DNA of 55,279 nt from Clostridia bacterium (GCA_017396845.1 JAFQKQ010000018.1:1-55279); one strand, 5' to 3'; numbered from the stretch's first letter, positions 1-8,530 are shown. Numbers and translations are program-made. Notes: generated by a model not told the origin, from the letters alone.

Positions 1-1
1 G

Positions 2-250
2 GACGAGTGGGTAGCAGGCGGCATGCCCATCACCAAGATGATGAATGTTGAGAGAAGAAACGGCAAGGACAAGCCCGTTATCCGCAAGGCTCTGGTTGAG
101 CTGGACGGCGCTCCCTTCAAGTTCTTTGAGTCCAACCGCGCCGAGTGGGCGGTAGAAACCGCTTACACCTATCCGGGCGCCATCCAGTACTACGGCCCCG
201 CCGAGGTTTGCGATCTGACCACCAGAACCCTCGCTCTTGAGAAGGCTTAA
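2..250 (+). CDS. pfp: Diphosphate-dependent phosphofructokinase, C-terminal end (partial)
   Basis: The reading frame is open from the first bases of the window and ends at 250, so only the last 82 residues are present. The segment starts [15 protein letters not shown] and continues with [20 protein letters not shown], which matches the C-terminal part of PPi-dependent fructose-6-phosphate 1-phosphotransferases. These cytoplasmic enzymes interconvert fructose 6-phosphate and fructose 1,6-bisphosphate using pyrophosphate. The ATG at 23 is an internal methionine, not the start. An intrinsic terminator follows directly, so this gene ends its operon. The family call rests on the C-terminal fingerprint only; the PPi/ATP-discriminating residues lie outside the window. 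Confidence 0.8.
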   Translation, partial: DEWVAGGMPITKMMNVERRNGKDKPVIRKALVELDGAPFKFFESNRAEWAVETAYTYPGAIQYYGPAEVCDLTTRTLALEKA

Positions 251-265
251 TTAAACATATTATAG

Positions 266-320
266 AGAAAGCATTAACGCTGCCGGTTTTCCGGTGGAGT
301 TAATGCTTTCTTCTATTTAT
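266..320 (+). terminator. Intrinsic terminator after pfp
   Basis: A 12-bp perfect stem (267-278 GAAAGCATTAAC with 299-310) closes a 20-nt loop that contains a small CCGG/CCGG inner stem. It is followed by a T-rich tract (TTCTATTTATCTATTTATC). It lies 16 bases after the stop codon and separates pfp from the degraded stretch downstream. Confidence 0.85.
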
Positions 321-375
321 CTATTTATCGCTTCTTTGCCGTATTGCACCGGTTTCTCATCTTCCGCCGTTCTGT

Positions 376-720
376 ATGAATGAAAGGGAAGACTGTCAGA
401 TGCATAGTGATTCCGGAGGGCATTTGGATAAGCGGAGGAAATCAGATCGCGTTTGATGCGGATGTATATGAAAATTGCGGAAGCATTCCATTACGGCGGC
501 TGCGCGGGCGATATGCTGAGCAAAGGCTTCTGTGCATTCTCCGGCGAATGCGCAATCGATATGACGCCGGGCTTTTCTTAACAGCCGAATCACCGCCGGA
601 CGTGCCCGGAAAGCGGAAACATATATGTAAAAGCCTCAGGCAGCGGAACGAAAGCGTATATTTCCACCGAAACGACAGGCGATGCGATAGATTTTGGAAT
701 AAATCATGGGATTAAGAACC
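376..720 (+). pseudogene. Degraded coding remnant, family not recognised
   Basis: No intact gene is convincing between the terminator and the promoter at 819. Protein-like segments occur in different frames: IPEGIWISGGNQIAFDADVY near 407-466, GDMLSKGFCAFSGECAIDM near 510-566, and NIYVKASGSGTKAYIST followed by a hydrophobic-poor segment from about 617 to 740. Frames switch at stops or frameshifts, as expected for a decayed gene. The longest single ORF (380-715) becomes arginine-rich and unnatural after its first 30 residues. I do not recognise the family. The remainder (720-818) holds only a small GCCGCC-TAAA-GGCGGC hairpin at 758-773. Confidence 0.3.
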
Positions 721-818
721 TGGCTGGGCAGTTAAGGTATGAGGAGCGCGGGCACCGGCCGCCTAAAGGCGGCTTCGGCTCTGCGCATTTTCGGTTTTCC
801 ATTTTTGTAGATTCACTA

Positions 819-848
819 TTGACATATAAGCTTATCAGCATATACAAT
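819..848 (+). promoter_or_regulatory. Sigma-A-type promoter upstream of the acyltransferase pseudogene
   Basis: TTGACA at 819-824 and TACAAT at 843-848 are separated by 18 nt. A palindrome ATAAGCTTAT (826-835) sits in the spacer, and ATTCAC (811-816)/GTGAAT (858-863) flank the promoter as an inverted repeat, so a repressor could bind here. The promoter still looks intact although the first gene behind it is broken. Confidence 0.6.
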
Positions 849-887
849 AGACTTACGGTGAATCATGACAAAAATGTGAGGAAAGTT

Positions 888-2155
888 AGAAGAAAATCCG
901 AACACGATACCTATCTTATGACGAGGTAATGCGCATTAAATGGCCGAAGCATAAAAATCCGATGAAGCCCAAATGGTTTTTGAAGATTTTGATCTGAGTC
1001 CTTTCCATACTGTCGCTCAGAGGCGTATCTTTTTCATATGAAAAAGAGGATATGGAAAAGGCGGGAAATGAAAACGTATTGATTCTGATGAACCATTCGT
1101 GCTTTCTGGATCTGAAAATCGCAAGCGGCATATTTTTTCCGAAACCGTTCTCCATTGTAAGTACGACCGATGGATTTGTCGGGAAAAGTCTGCTCATGCG
1201 CATGATCGGCTGTATACCGACGAAAAAATACGTGAGCGATGTTGCGCTGGTTCGCGATATGCGCTATGCGCTTACAAAGTGCAATTCAAACGTACTCATG
1301 TTCCCGGAAGCCGGATATTCACTGGACGGGCGTGCAAGCTCGCTTCCGGAGAGTATGGGCGCAGTGCTCAAATGGCTGAAAGCGCCGGTTGTCGCCTTAA
1401 CGACCTACGGCGCGTTTGCAAGGGATCCGTTGTACAATGGATTGCAGCTTCGGAAGGTAAAGGTGCATGCGAAGGTAAAATGCCTGCTTTCGTCTGAGGA
1501 GGTTCAGAATAAACCGATTGAAGAAATCGATCGGGCGATCCGGGATGCGTTTTCCTTCGATCAGTTCAGATGGCAAAAAGAAAACGGTGTGAAGATCACG
1601 GAGCCGTTCCGCGCGGACGGGCTTGAAAGATTGCTGTATAAATGCGCGGCCTGCCGCAGCGAGGGAAGCTTGAAGGGCGAGGGGACGCATCTTACGTGCG
1701 TCCATTGCGGAAAAAAATACGAGCTTACCGAGTACGGAGAGATGAGGGCATTAAACGGTGATACGGAGTATGCGCACATTCCCGATTGGTATGACTGGCA
1801 GAGGGAAGAGGTGCGAAATGAGGTTCTGAGCGGACAATATCGCCTGGAGAAGGATGTTGAAATCGGAATGCTCGTGGATTACAAGGCGCTTTATATGATT
1901 GGAAGCGGCGTGCTTACGCACGATCAAGCGGGTTTTACATTGACCGGAGCAGACGGCAGGGAGTATTTCCGCCAGCTGCCGTACTCTGCGCATAGTCTGA
2001 ATGTGGATTATTTCTGGTATGAAAAGGGAGATGTGATCTGTATTGGAAATTCCGACGCCCTCTTTTACTGTTTCCCGAAGGGAGATTGCTCGGTAACGAA
2101 GGCAAGACTTGCGGCGGAGGCGATTTATGCAAGCCGCAGACGGAAAAAGGGATGA
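888..2155 (+). pseudogene. PlsC-like acyltransferase with zinc-ribbon tail, N-terminus disrupted
   Basis: The family transfers acyl chains to lysophosphatidate at the membrane. The frame gives KKIRTRYLSYDEVMRIKWPK from about 890, then KPKWFLKILI, a TGA stop at 995-997, then VLSILSLRGVSFSYEKED. The homologous N-terminus is therefore present on both sides of an in-frame stop, probably CGA to TGA. The expected start is also damaged: a ribosome site GAGGAAAG (878-885) is followed by TTAGAAGAAA, where one missing T would restore ATG-AAG-AAA. From Met at 1052 the frame is open to 2155 (367 aa) and keeps the acyltransferase HX4D motif (NHSCFLD), the FPEAG motif, and a C-terminal CxxC...CxxC zinc ribbon. 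A shortened protein from 1052 is possible but has a poor ribosome site. Confidence 0.7.
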
Positions 2156-2174
2156 AGGCATTAAAGGAGCGAAC

Positions 2175-2939
2175 ATGGATATACAAAAAAGAATCGAATT
2201 ATGGCGCGGGGAGGAGAAAATCGCGCATATTCACGGCTGGGATTTTTCACATATCGACGGACGGTATGAAGAGAAAGAGGGTCTTCCGTGGGATTACAAG
2301 GCGGAAATTCTTTCAAGGCTTATGTCTGATATGAAGATTCTCGATATCGATACGGGCGGCGGAGAATTTCTTTTGTCGCTGAAACACCCATATGAAAACA
2401 CGTCCGCGATGGAGGCGTATCCTCCGAATGCAGAACTTTGCAAAGATACGCTTCTTCCGCTGGGAATTGATTTCAGAGCCGGAAACGGAAGAGAAGCGTA
2501 TCCGTTTCCGAACGAATCGTTTGATATGGTGATGAACCGCCACGGCGACTATAATGCGGATGAGATTCATAGGATTCTCAAAAAGGGCGGACTGTTTATC
2601 ACCCAGCAGGTGGGCGCTCAAAACGATCGTGAGCTTGTTAAGCTGCTCATGCCGGACTATGAAGCGCTTCCGTTTCCGGAGCAGTATGCGGATGCGGCTG
2701 CGGAAAAATTCCGCCTGGCGGGCTTTGAAATCATCAAAAAGGACGAATGCTTCCGGCCGATTGTATTTTTTGACGTTGGGGCGCTTGTGTGGTTTGCAAG
2801 GATCATCGAGTGGGAATTCCCGGGCTTCAGCGTGGATAACAATCGAAATGAACTCATACATGCTCAGGAGCTGATCGATCGGTTCGGAAAAATTGAAGGA
2901 AGCATTCACAGATTTCTGCTGGTCGCCCGAAAGGCATAG
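2175..2939 (+). CDS. Class I SAM-dependent methyltransferase
   Basis: This 254-residue cytoplasmic protein has a Rossmann-type methyltransferase core: motif I KILDIDTGGGEFLLSL near residue 50, the acidic strand-2 position in AMEAYPPN, and a strand-4 region SFDMVMNRHGDY. Such proteins are usually annotated as small-molecule methyltransferases; the substrate cannot be read from sequence. The start at 2175 is chosen because AAAGGAG (2163-2169) precedes it at good spacing; longer upstream starts overlap the acyltransferase in another frame. It lies 19 bases after the acyltransferase frame and probably shares its promoter. A new promoter begins right after its stop. Confidence 0.75.
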   Translation: MDIQKRIELWRGEEKIAHIHGWDFSHIDGRYEEKEGLPWDYKAEILSRLMSDMKILDIDTGGGEFLLSLKHPYENTSAMEAYPPNAELCKDTLLPLGIDFRAGNGREAYPFPNESFDMVMNRHGDYNADEIHRILKKGGLFITQQVGAQNDRELVKLLMPDYEALPFPEQYADAAAEKFRLAGFEIIKKDECFRPIVFFDVGALVWFARIIEWEFPGFSVDNNRNELIHAQELIDRFGKIEGSIHRFLLVARKA

Positions 2940-2959
2940 CGATATTTCGCCTGCAAACG

Positions 2960-2988
2960 TTGACTTTATCATGTGCGTGTGATAGAAT
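2960..2988 (+). promoter_or_regulatory. Promoter of the capE-capF-capG operon
   Basis: TTGACT (2960-2965) and TAGAAT (2983-2988) are spaced by exactly 17 nt, with a TGTG sequence just upstream of the -10. Transcription would begin near 2995, directly before the hairpin at 3001. Confidence 0.75.
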
Positions 2989-3000
2989 TTTATTATCATT

Positions 3001-3033
3001 ACTTCCCTGATGCGGAGCGTAGGGAAGTTTTTT
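3001..3033 (+). terminator. Terminator-like hairpin in the capE leader (candidate attenuator)
   Basis: ACTTCCCT (3001-3008) pairs perfectly with AGGGAAGT (3021-3028) across a 12-nt loop and is followed by six T residues (3028-3033). It sits between the promoter and the capE ribosome site (GGAGG at 3039-3043), at the very 5' end of the predicted transcript. It could end transcription early unless antagonised, or it could simply protect the 5' end of the mRNA. Confidence 0.55.
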
Positions 3034-3051
3034 ACTACGGAGGATGAAGAA

Positions 3052-4095
3052 ATGTCTGACTTTTCCGGCGCAACGCTGATGATTACCGGTGGAACCGGTT
3101 CGTTTGGAAATACGGTTTTAAAGCATTTTATTGAAACGGATATCGGCGAAATCCGCATTTTTTCGCGCGACGAAAAAAAGCAGGACGACATGCGCCATGA
3201 TCTGCAGCTCCGCTATCCGGATTTTGCGAAAAAGGTGAAATTCTTTATCGGCGACGTGCGCGATGCGCGTTCGATTCAGGACGCGATGCCGGGCGTGGAT
3301 TACATTTTCCATGCGGCGGCGCTCAAGCAGGTGCCTTCATGCGAGTTTTTCCCGATGCAGGCGGTTCAGACCAATATCATCGGCACCGACAATATGCTGC
3401 ACGCGGCTGTTGACGCAAAGGTCAGGCGCGTGGTGTGCCTGTCGACGGATAAGGCTGCGTATCCCATCAACGCCATGGGCATTTCGAAGGCGATGATGGA
3501 GCATGTAGTGTTTGCAAACGCCCGCGTAGCGGCGGAAAGGGGAAACACTACGATCTGCCTGACCCGATACGGAAATGTAATGTGCTCTCGCGGAAGCGTG
3601 ATACCGCTGTTTATTGATCAGATACGCGCCGGAAAGCCCATCACGATCACCAATCCCGAAATGACGAGATATCTGATGAACCTGGATGAGGCGGTAGAGC
3701 TGGTGAAGTTTGCCTTTGCCAACGCCAATCCCGGCGACCTTTTCATACAGAAGGCGGACGCATGCACGATTGCTGACCTTGCCAAGGCGGTTCAGAAGCT
3801 TTTCGGGGATACCGGCACGAGAATTATCGGCACCCGGCATGGCGAAAAGCTGTTTGAAACGCTGATGACGATGGAGGAAAGCGCGAGAGCCGAGGATATG
3901 GGCGGTTATTTCCGCGTTTCCGCGGACAACCGCGACCTGAATTACGATAAATATGTGGTGAGCGGCGTTGTGAGAGAATCCTTCTGCGAGCCGTATACCA
4001 GCCATAATACCAAAAGGCTTGATGTGGACGGCACGGTTCAAAAGCTGCTTACGACCGATTATGTAAAGGACGAAATCAATAAATCAATCGGATAA
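3052..4095 (+). CDS. capE: UDP-GlcNAc 4,6-dehydratase/5-epimerase (CapE/FnlA type)
   Basis: This cytoplasmic short-chain dehydrogenase catalyses the first step from UDP-GlcNAc towards UDP-N-acetyl-L-fucosamine, removing water and inverting C5. It is 347 residues long, as usual for the family. The NAD(P)-binding loop TGGTGSFG is at residues 12-19, and the catalytic region reads INAMGISK: Met replaces the usual Tyr of YxxxK, which is characteristic of CapE-type enzymes rather than PglF/FlaA1 types. The start at 3052 follows GGAGG by 8 nt; an upstream ATG at 3010 lies inside the leader hairpin. capF and capG downstream supply the later steps of the same pathway. Confidence 0.88.
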   Translation: MSDFSGATLMITGGTGSFGNTVLKHFIETDIGEIRIFSRDEKKQDDMRHDLQLRYPDFAKKVKFFIGDVRDARSIQDAMPGVDYIFHAAALKQVPSCEFFPMQAVQTNIIGTDNMLHAAVDAKVRRVVCLSTDKAAYPINAMGISKAMMEHVVFANARVAAERGNTTICLTRYGNVMCSRGSVIPLFIDQIRAGKPITITNPEMTRYLMNLDEAVELVKFAFANANPGDLFIQKADACTIADLAKAVQKLFGDTGTRIIGTRHGEKLFETLMTMEESARAEDMGGYFRVSADNRDLNYDKYVVSGVVRESFCEPYTSHNTKRLDVDGTVQKLLTTDYVKDEINKSIG

Positions 4096-4102
4096 ATATA
4101 TG

Positions 4103-4133
4103 AACCGCTTCGCGGAAATGCGGAGCGGTTTTG
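4103..4133 (+). terminator. Hairpin after capE, possible partial terminator
   Basis: An 11-bp stem with one G-T pair (4103-4113 with 4120-4130) encloses a 6-nt loop and is followed by only four T residues. In the middle of the operon it could reduce rather than abolish readthrough, which would make capE more abundant than capF and capG. Confidence 0.5.
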
Positions 4134-4173
4134 ACTGAAACATCGTTTTTCGGAAGACAGGGTGGTTTTACGA

Positions 4174-4677
4174 ATGAAAAATTTGTACTTTATCGGCGGA
4201 ACGATGGGCGCCGGGAAGACGACCACGGGACAGATTCTGAAAAGGCTGCTTCCCAAGAGCGTGTTTTTGGACGGCGACTGGTGCTGGGATGCGGATCCCT
4301 TTGTCGTGACGGACGAAACAAAGAAGATGTGCCTTGAAAACATCGGCTTTCTTCTGAACAATTTTATCGAGTGCTCGGAATATGAAAATGTGATTTTCGC
4401 GTGGGTGATGAACTCGGATTCGATTATCGAAAGCGTCACGTCGCGCCTTATGATGGAGAAAGTGAATTTTATCAATGTTTCGCTCGTTTTGTCGGAGGAG
4501 GCACTGGTAAAAAGGCTTAAAGGGGACGTTGATAAAGGGATTCGAACGATCGATGTGATAAAAAGAAGCGTAGACAGGCTGCCAAGCTATCGGCATGTGA
4601 ACGCCCGTAAGCTTGACGTGACGGATATAAGCGCGACGGTTGCGGCGAGGCGCATCATGGAAGGGGAATTCGATTGA
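4174..4677 (+). CDS. Small P-loop nucleotide/sugar kinase-like ATPase
   Basis: This 167-residue cytoplasmic protein begins with a Walker A loop GGTMGAGKTTTG (residues 8-19) and has the size and layout of small AAA/shikimate- or nucleotide-kinase-like proteins. A DGDWCWD stretch after strand 2 resembles the acceptor-binding part of such kinases. The phosphate acceptor is unknown. The start at 4174 follows AGGGTGG at 8 nt spacing; an upstream ATG at 4162 is in the same frame but overlaps that site. It lies between capE and capF and overlaps capF by 4 bases, so it is translationally coupled to the sugar pathway, where a kinase is not normally needed. Confidence 0.7.
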   Translation: MKNLYFIGGTMGAGKTTTGQILKRLLPKSVFLDGDWCWDADPFVVTDETKKMCLENIGFLLNNFIECSEYENVIFAWVMNSDSIIESVTSRLMMEKVNFINVSLVLSEEALVKRLKGDVDKGIRTIDVIKRSVDRLPSYRHVNARKLDVTDISATVAARRIMEGEFD

Positions 4678-5882
4678 AGATACTGATTACCGGCGCAAAG
4701 GGGTTTGTGGGGAAGAATCTCAGTGAAAACCTGAAAAATATCAGGGACGGCAAAAATCGCACGCGCCCGGAATTGAATATATCCGAAATTTTCGAGTACG
4801 ATGTGGACAGCAATCCTGAAAAGCTTTCACAGTACTGTGAAAAAGCGGATTTTGTGTTTCACATTGCAGGCGTGAACCGGCCGAAGGAATCCGCTGAATT
4901 TATGACCGGAAATCTCGTGTTTTCGGATAAAGTTCTTTCAGAACTCATGAAAGCCAAAAACACCTGCCCGGTTATGCTTGCAAGCTCTATTCAGGCGTCG
5001 CAGATTGACCGTTACCGGGAATCGGATTACGGAAAGAGCAAGCATATGGCCGAGGAGCGCTTTTTTGAGTACGGGAGGAAAACGGGCGCAAAGGTGCTCG
5101 TATACCGCTTCTTCAATCTCTTCGGAAAGTGGTCAAGGCCGAATTACAACAGCGTCGTAGCGACCTTCTGCCACAATATCGCAAACGATCTTCCCATTCA
5201 AATCAACGATCCGGCGCAGAAGATCACGCTTTCCTATATAGACGATGTGGTCGAAGAAATGCTGAGCGCGCTTTCGGGAAAGGAATGCCACTGCGATTTT
5301 GACGGCTTAACGCCTGTGTTTTCGGAAAGCGGACGCTACTGCACGGTTCCGGTTATGCATGAAACAACGCTTAAGGAGATTTCCGAGCTTCTGCATACGT
5401 TTCATGCGCAGCCTGCAAGTAAGACCCTTCCTGAAATTCCCGAGGGCTCCTTTGGGAAAAAGCTGTATTCCACATATCTTTCCTATCTTCCGGAAAGCAA
5501 AATATGTTTTCCGCTCACTATGAACGAGGACGCGCGGGGAAGCTTCACGGAGATTCTGAAAACGGCCTCTTCCGGGCAGTTTTCGGTAAACGTATCCAAT
5601 CCCGGCGTCACGAAGGGCGAACACTGGCACAACAGCAAATGGGAGTTTTTTATCGTGGTCAGCGGACGCGCAAGGATTATGCAAAGAAAAATCGGTTCGG
5701 ATGAAGTGCTGACTTTCGATGTGTCCGGAGAGAAAATGGAATGCGTTTACATGCTGCCGGGATACACGCATAATATTATAAACCTCAGCGATACGGAAAA
5801 GCTGATTACGCTCATGTGGGCGAACGAACAGTTTGACAAAGATAAGCCCGATACGTTTTATGAAAGGGTGGAAAAAGCATGA
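4674..5882 (+). CDS. capF: CapF bifunctional SDR reductase-cupin
   Basis: CapF reduces the 4-keto intermediate made by CapE on the way to UDP-L-FucNAc. The 402-residue protein starts with an NAD(P)-binding motif (ILITGAKGFVGKNL, residues 2-15) and contains FVFHIAGVNRPKE, typical of this family. The last 120 residues form a cupin domain with GEHWHNSKWEFFIVVSG, which supplies the metal-binding histidines. Translation appears to start at a TTG (4674-4676) overlapping the kinase stop TGA, with AAGGGGAA (4661-4668) as ribosome site. It overlaps capG by the sequence ATGA, so all steps are coupled. Confidence 0.88.
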   Translation: MKILITGAKGFVGKNLSENLKNIRDGKNRTRPELNISEIFEYDVDSNPEKLSQYCEKADFVFHIAGVNRPKESAEFMTGNLVFSDKVLSELMKAKNTCPVMLASSIQASQIDRYRESDYGKSKHMAEERFFEYGRKTGAKVLVYRFFNLFGKWSRPNYNSVVATFCHNIANDLPIQINDPAQKITLSYIDDVVEEMLSALSGKECHCDFDGLTPVFSESGRYCTVPVMHETTLKEISELLHTFHAQPASKTLPEIPEGSFGKKLYSTYLSYLPESKICFPLTMNEDARGSFTEILKTASSGQFSVNVSNPGVTKGEHWHNSKWEFFIVVSGRARIMQRKIGSDEVLTFDVSGEKMECVYMLPGYTHNIINLSDTEKLITLMWANEQFDKDKPDTFYERVEKA

Positions 5883-7051
5883 AGGACGTTCGGTTTCAAA
5901 ATAACGGTAAAATCAAGCTTCTGATCATCGTCGGTACGCGCCCGGAGATCATTCGCCTATCGCAGGTGATCAAAAAGTGCAGAGAGTATTTCGATACGAT
6001 TCTTGCGCACACGGGGCAGAACTACGATTACAATTTAAATGGCATATTCTTCAGGGATCTGAAGCTTAGGGAACCGGAAGTGTACATGGACGCGGTAGGG
6101 GACACCCTCGGTCAGACGATGGGCAACATTATTGCAAAGTCCTACGATCTGATGGAAAAGATACTGCCGGACGCGGTTTTGGTGCTGGGCGATACCAATT
6201 CCTGTCTCTCCGTGATCGGCGCAAAGCGCCTGCACATTCCGATTTTCCATATGGAAGCCGGAAACCGCTGCAAGGACGAGTGCCTGCCGGAGGAAACCAA
6301 TCGGCGCATTGTGGACATCATTTCAGACGTCAATATGTGCTATTCCGAGCACGCAAGAAGATATCTGGCAGATACTGGGCTTCCGAAGGAGCGCACGTAT
6401 GTCACGGGATCGCCCATGGCGGAGGTGCTGAAAGAAAACCTTCCCGAGATTGAAAAAAGTGATGTTCATCAAAGGCTGGGTCTTCAGAAGGGAAAATACA
6501 TACTGCTTTCCGCGCACAGGGAAGAAAATATTGATACCGAAAAGAATTTCACATCCCTTTTTACTGCGATTAACGCAATGGCGGAGAAATACGATATGCC
6601 GGTTGTGTACTCCTGCCATCCCAGAAGCAGAAAGCGCCTGGAAAAGAGCGGATTTCAATTGAATCCGCGCGTGATGATGCACGAACCGATGGGCTTTCAC
6701 GATTATAACTGTCTTCAGATGAACGCATTCTGCGTGGTATCCGACAGCGGCACGCTTCCCGAGGAGAGCAGCTTTTTTGCATCCGTCAACCGTCCTTTTC
6801 CCGCCGTATGCATCCGCACGTCCACCGAGCGCCCGGAGGCGCTGGACAAGGCGTGCTTCATATTGGCGGGTATCGATGAAAAATCGCTGCTTCAGGCGGT
6901 GGATACCGCCGTTTCGCTGCATGAAAACGGCGATTACGGCGTCCCCGTGCCGGATTACACGGATGAAAACGTGTCGGTCAAGGTGGTAAAAATCATTCAG
7001 AGCTATACGGGCATTGTGAACCGAATGGTTTGGAGGAAGGATCAAAGATGA
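5879..7051 (+). CDS. capG: UDP-sugar 2-epimerase (CapG/FnlC, UDP-L-FucNAc forming)
   Basis: This 390-residue cytoplasmic enzyme belongs to the non-hydrolysing UDP-GlcNAc 2-epimerase family, with IIVGTRPEIIRLSQVIKK near the N-terminus, GDTNSCLS, MEAGNRC, the ETNR motif, and SDSGTLPEE at the nucleotide-binding site. In its context after capE and capF the likely reaction is the final C2 epimerisation to UDP-N-acetyl-L-fucosamine. The substrate is assigned from operon context; sequence alone would also fit wecB-like epimerases. The start overlaps the capF stop (ATGA). Confidence 0.87.
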   Translation: MKDVRFQNNGKIKLLIIVGTRPEIIRLSQVIKKCREYFDTILAHTGQNYDYNLNGIFFRDLKLREPEVYMDAVGDTLGQTMGNIIAKSYDLMEKILPDAVLVLGDTNSCLSVIGAKRLHIPIFHMEAGNRCKDECLPEETNRRIVDIISDVNMCYSEHARRYLADTGLPKERTYVTGSPMAEVLKENLPEIEKSDVHQRLGLQKGKYILLSAHREENIDTEKNFTSLFTAINAMAEKYDMPVVYSCHPRSRKRLEKSGFQLNPRVMMHEPMGFHDYNCLQMNAFCVVSDSGTLPEESSFFASVNRPFPAVCIRTSTERPEALDKACFILAGIDEKSLLQAVDTAVSLHENGDYGVPVPDYTDENVSVKVVKIIQSYTGIVNRMVWRKDQR

Positions 7052-8427
7052 AATTTCTGATACTGAACGGAAGTCCGAAGGGCGAATATTCGATTACGCT
7101 TCATACGGCTATGTTTCTTGAAAAGAAATTTCCCGGTCACGAATATGAAGTTCTTCATGTAGGAAAGAAAATCCGCGCGTTTGAAAAAGATTTTTCCGAT
7201 GCAAAGAAGGCGATTGAACGGGCGCAGGCGATTATATTTGCATATCCTGTGTATACGTTTATCGCAACCGGTCAGCTGCACAGATTTATCGAGCTTATGA
7301 AGGCAAGCGGCATAGATCTATCCGGAAAAATCGCCACCCAGATTACCACCTCCAAGCACTTTTATGATATAACCGCGCATAACTATATTCAGGAGAATTG
7401 TCAGGATATGGGCATGCGCTTTGTGAGGGGCTTATCCGCCGATATGGAGGATCTTACGACGGAAAAGGGCAGGCTGGAAGCGGAATCGTATTTTAAGCGG
7501 CTTGTTTTCAGCATCGAAAACAGTATATTTGAACCGAACAGGCTTATGAAAAGCCAAAATACGCTGAAAAAAGCCGAGCCTTCAAAGAATGCGGAAAAAA
7601 CGATCGGCGGAAGGGTTGCCATCGTTGCCGATCTTAAGGAAGACGATGAAATTCTGGAAAGCATGATCAATCGCCTTCAAAGCAGACTCCCTGTAGCTTC
7701 TTCCGTTTACAATATCAGGAAAATCAATATCATGGGCGGCTGCCTCGGCTGTTTTCGATGCGCTGCCGGCGGCAAATGCGTCTACACAGACGGATTTGAC
7801 CGCTTTTTGCGCGAAGAAATCGAAACGGCGGATGCGATTGTGTACGCATTCAGCATATCCGATCATTCGATGGGCGCCCGGTTCAAAATGTTTGACGACA
7901 GAAGATTCTGCAACGGCCACCGCCCCGTAACCGAGGGAACGCCGATTGCCTTTATCGTGAACGGGGATGTATCCTGTGAACCAAACCTTTCCATGATCCT
8001 TGAAGCCAGAAGTCAGGTTGGCGGAAACGCGCTTTCGGGAATCGCGGACAGTGCCTCGGATGTAAACGCACAGATCGACGCAGTCGCGGATTCCATTGGG
8101 TTCATGATCGAAAACCACTACACCGAACCGCAGAATTTCTACGGCGTCGGCGGTATGAAGATATTCAGAGACCTTATTTTTCAGATGCGCGGCCTCATGC
8201 GTGCGGATCACAGGTATTACAAATCGCACGGCAAGTACGATTTCCCGCAAAAGAACCGGGGTACGATCATCAAAATGCAGTTGGTGGGCATGCTGATGAA
8301 TAACAAGAAGATTCAGGCGAAGATGGGCAATCGGCTGAATGAGGGTATGGTGGCGCCGTATAAAAAGGTACTGGAAAATTTGAAGGAATCAGAAGAGAGC
8401 GGCGGAGGAACGGAAGGCAAGCGGTAA
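7048..8427 (+). CDS. Tandem two-domain flavodoxin/NADPH-dependent FMN reductase
   Basis: This 459-residue cytoplasmic protein contains two flavodoxin-like halves. The first begins FLILNGSPKGEYSIT, a phosphate-binding loop for FMN, with FAYPVYTF further on. The second starts near residue 185 (GGRVAIVADLKEDDE) and carries GGCLGCFRCAAGGKC followed by a YTDGFDRF segment, resembling the CxxCxxC regions of iron-sulfur flavoproteins. The role is likely redox, partner unknown. Start 7048 overlaps the capG stop (ATGA), so it belongs to the cap operon. A bidirectional terminator follows. A redox enzyme is not a known requirement for UDP-L-FucNAc synthesis. Confidence 0.72.
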   Translation: MKFLILNGSPKGEYSITLHTAMFLEKKFPGHEYEVLHVGKKIRAFEKDFSDAKKAIERAQAIIFAYPVYTFIATGQLHRFIELMKASGIDLSGKIATQITTSKHFYDITAHNYIQENCQDMGMRFVRGLSADMEDLTTEKGRLEAESYFKRLVFSIENSIFEPNRLMKSQNTLKKAEPSKNAEKTIGGRVAIVADLKEDDEILESMINRLQSRLPVASSVYNIRKINIMGGCLGCFRCAAGGKCVYTDGFDRFLREEIETADAIVYAFSISDHSMGARFKMFDDRRFCNGHRPVTEGTPIAFIVNGDVSCEPNLSMILEARSQVGGNALSGIADSASDVNAQIDAVADSIGFMIENHYTEPQNFYGVGGMKIFRDLIFQMRGLMRADHRYYKSHGKYDFPQKNRGTIIKMQLVGMLMNNKKIQAKMGNRLNEGMVAPYKKVLENLKESEESGGGTEGKR

Positions 8428-8490
8428 TTTGTCAGCGTAAGATACAATAACGCAGCCGCTCCCGGCGAAATCGTAAACCGCAAAAAGAAA

Positions 8491-8519
8491 CGCACTTCTA
8501 CCCGAAGTGCGCTTTCTTA
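8491..8519. terminator. Bidirectional intrinsic terminator
   Basis: CGCACTTC (8491-8498) pairs with GAAGTGCG (8504-8511) around a 5-nt loop. The T-rich side CTTTCTTAT serves the plus strand and the AAAAAGAAA on the other side serves the minus strand. It separates the convergent cap and AI-2E/glycyl-radical operons. Confidence 0.8.
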
Positions 8520-8530
8520 TGCCCGATTGT

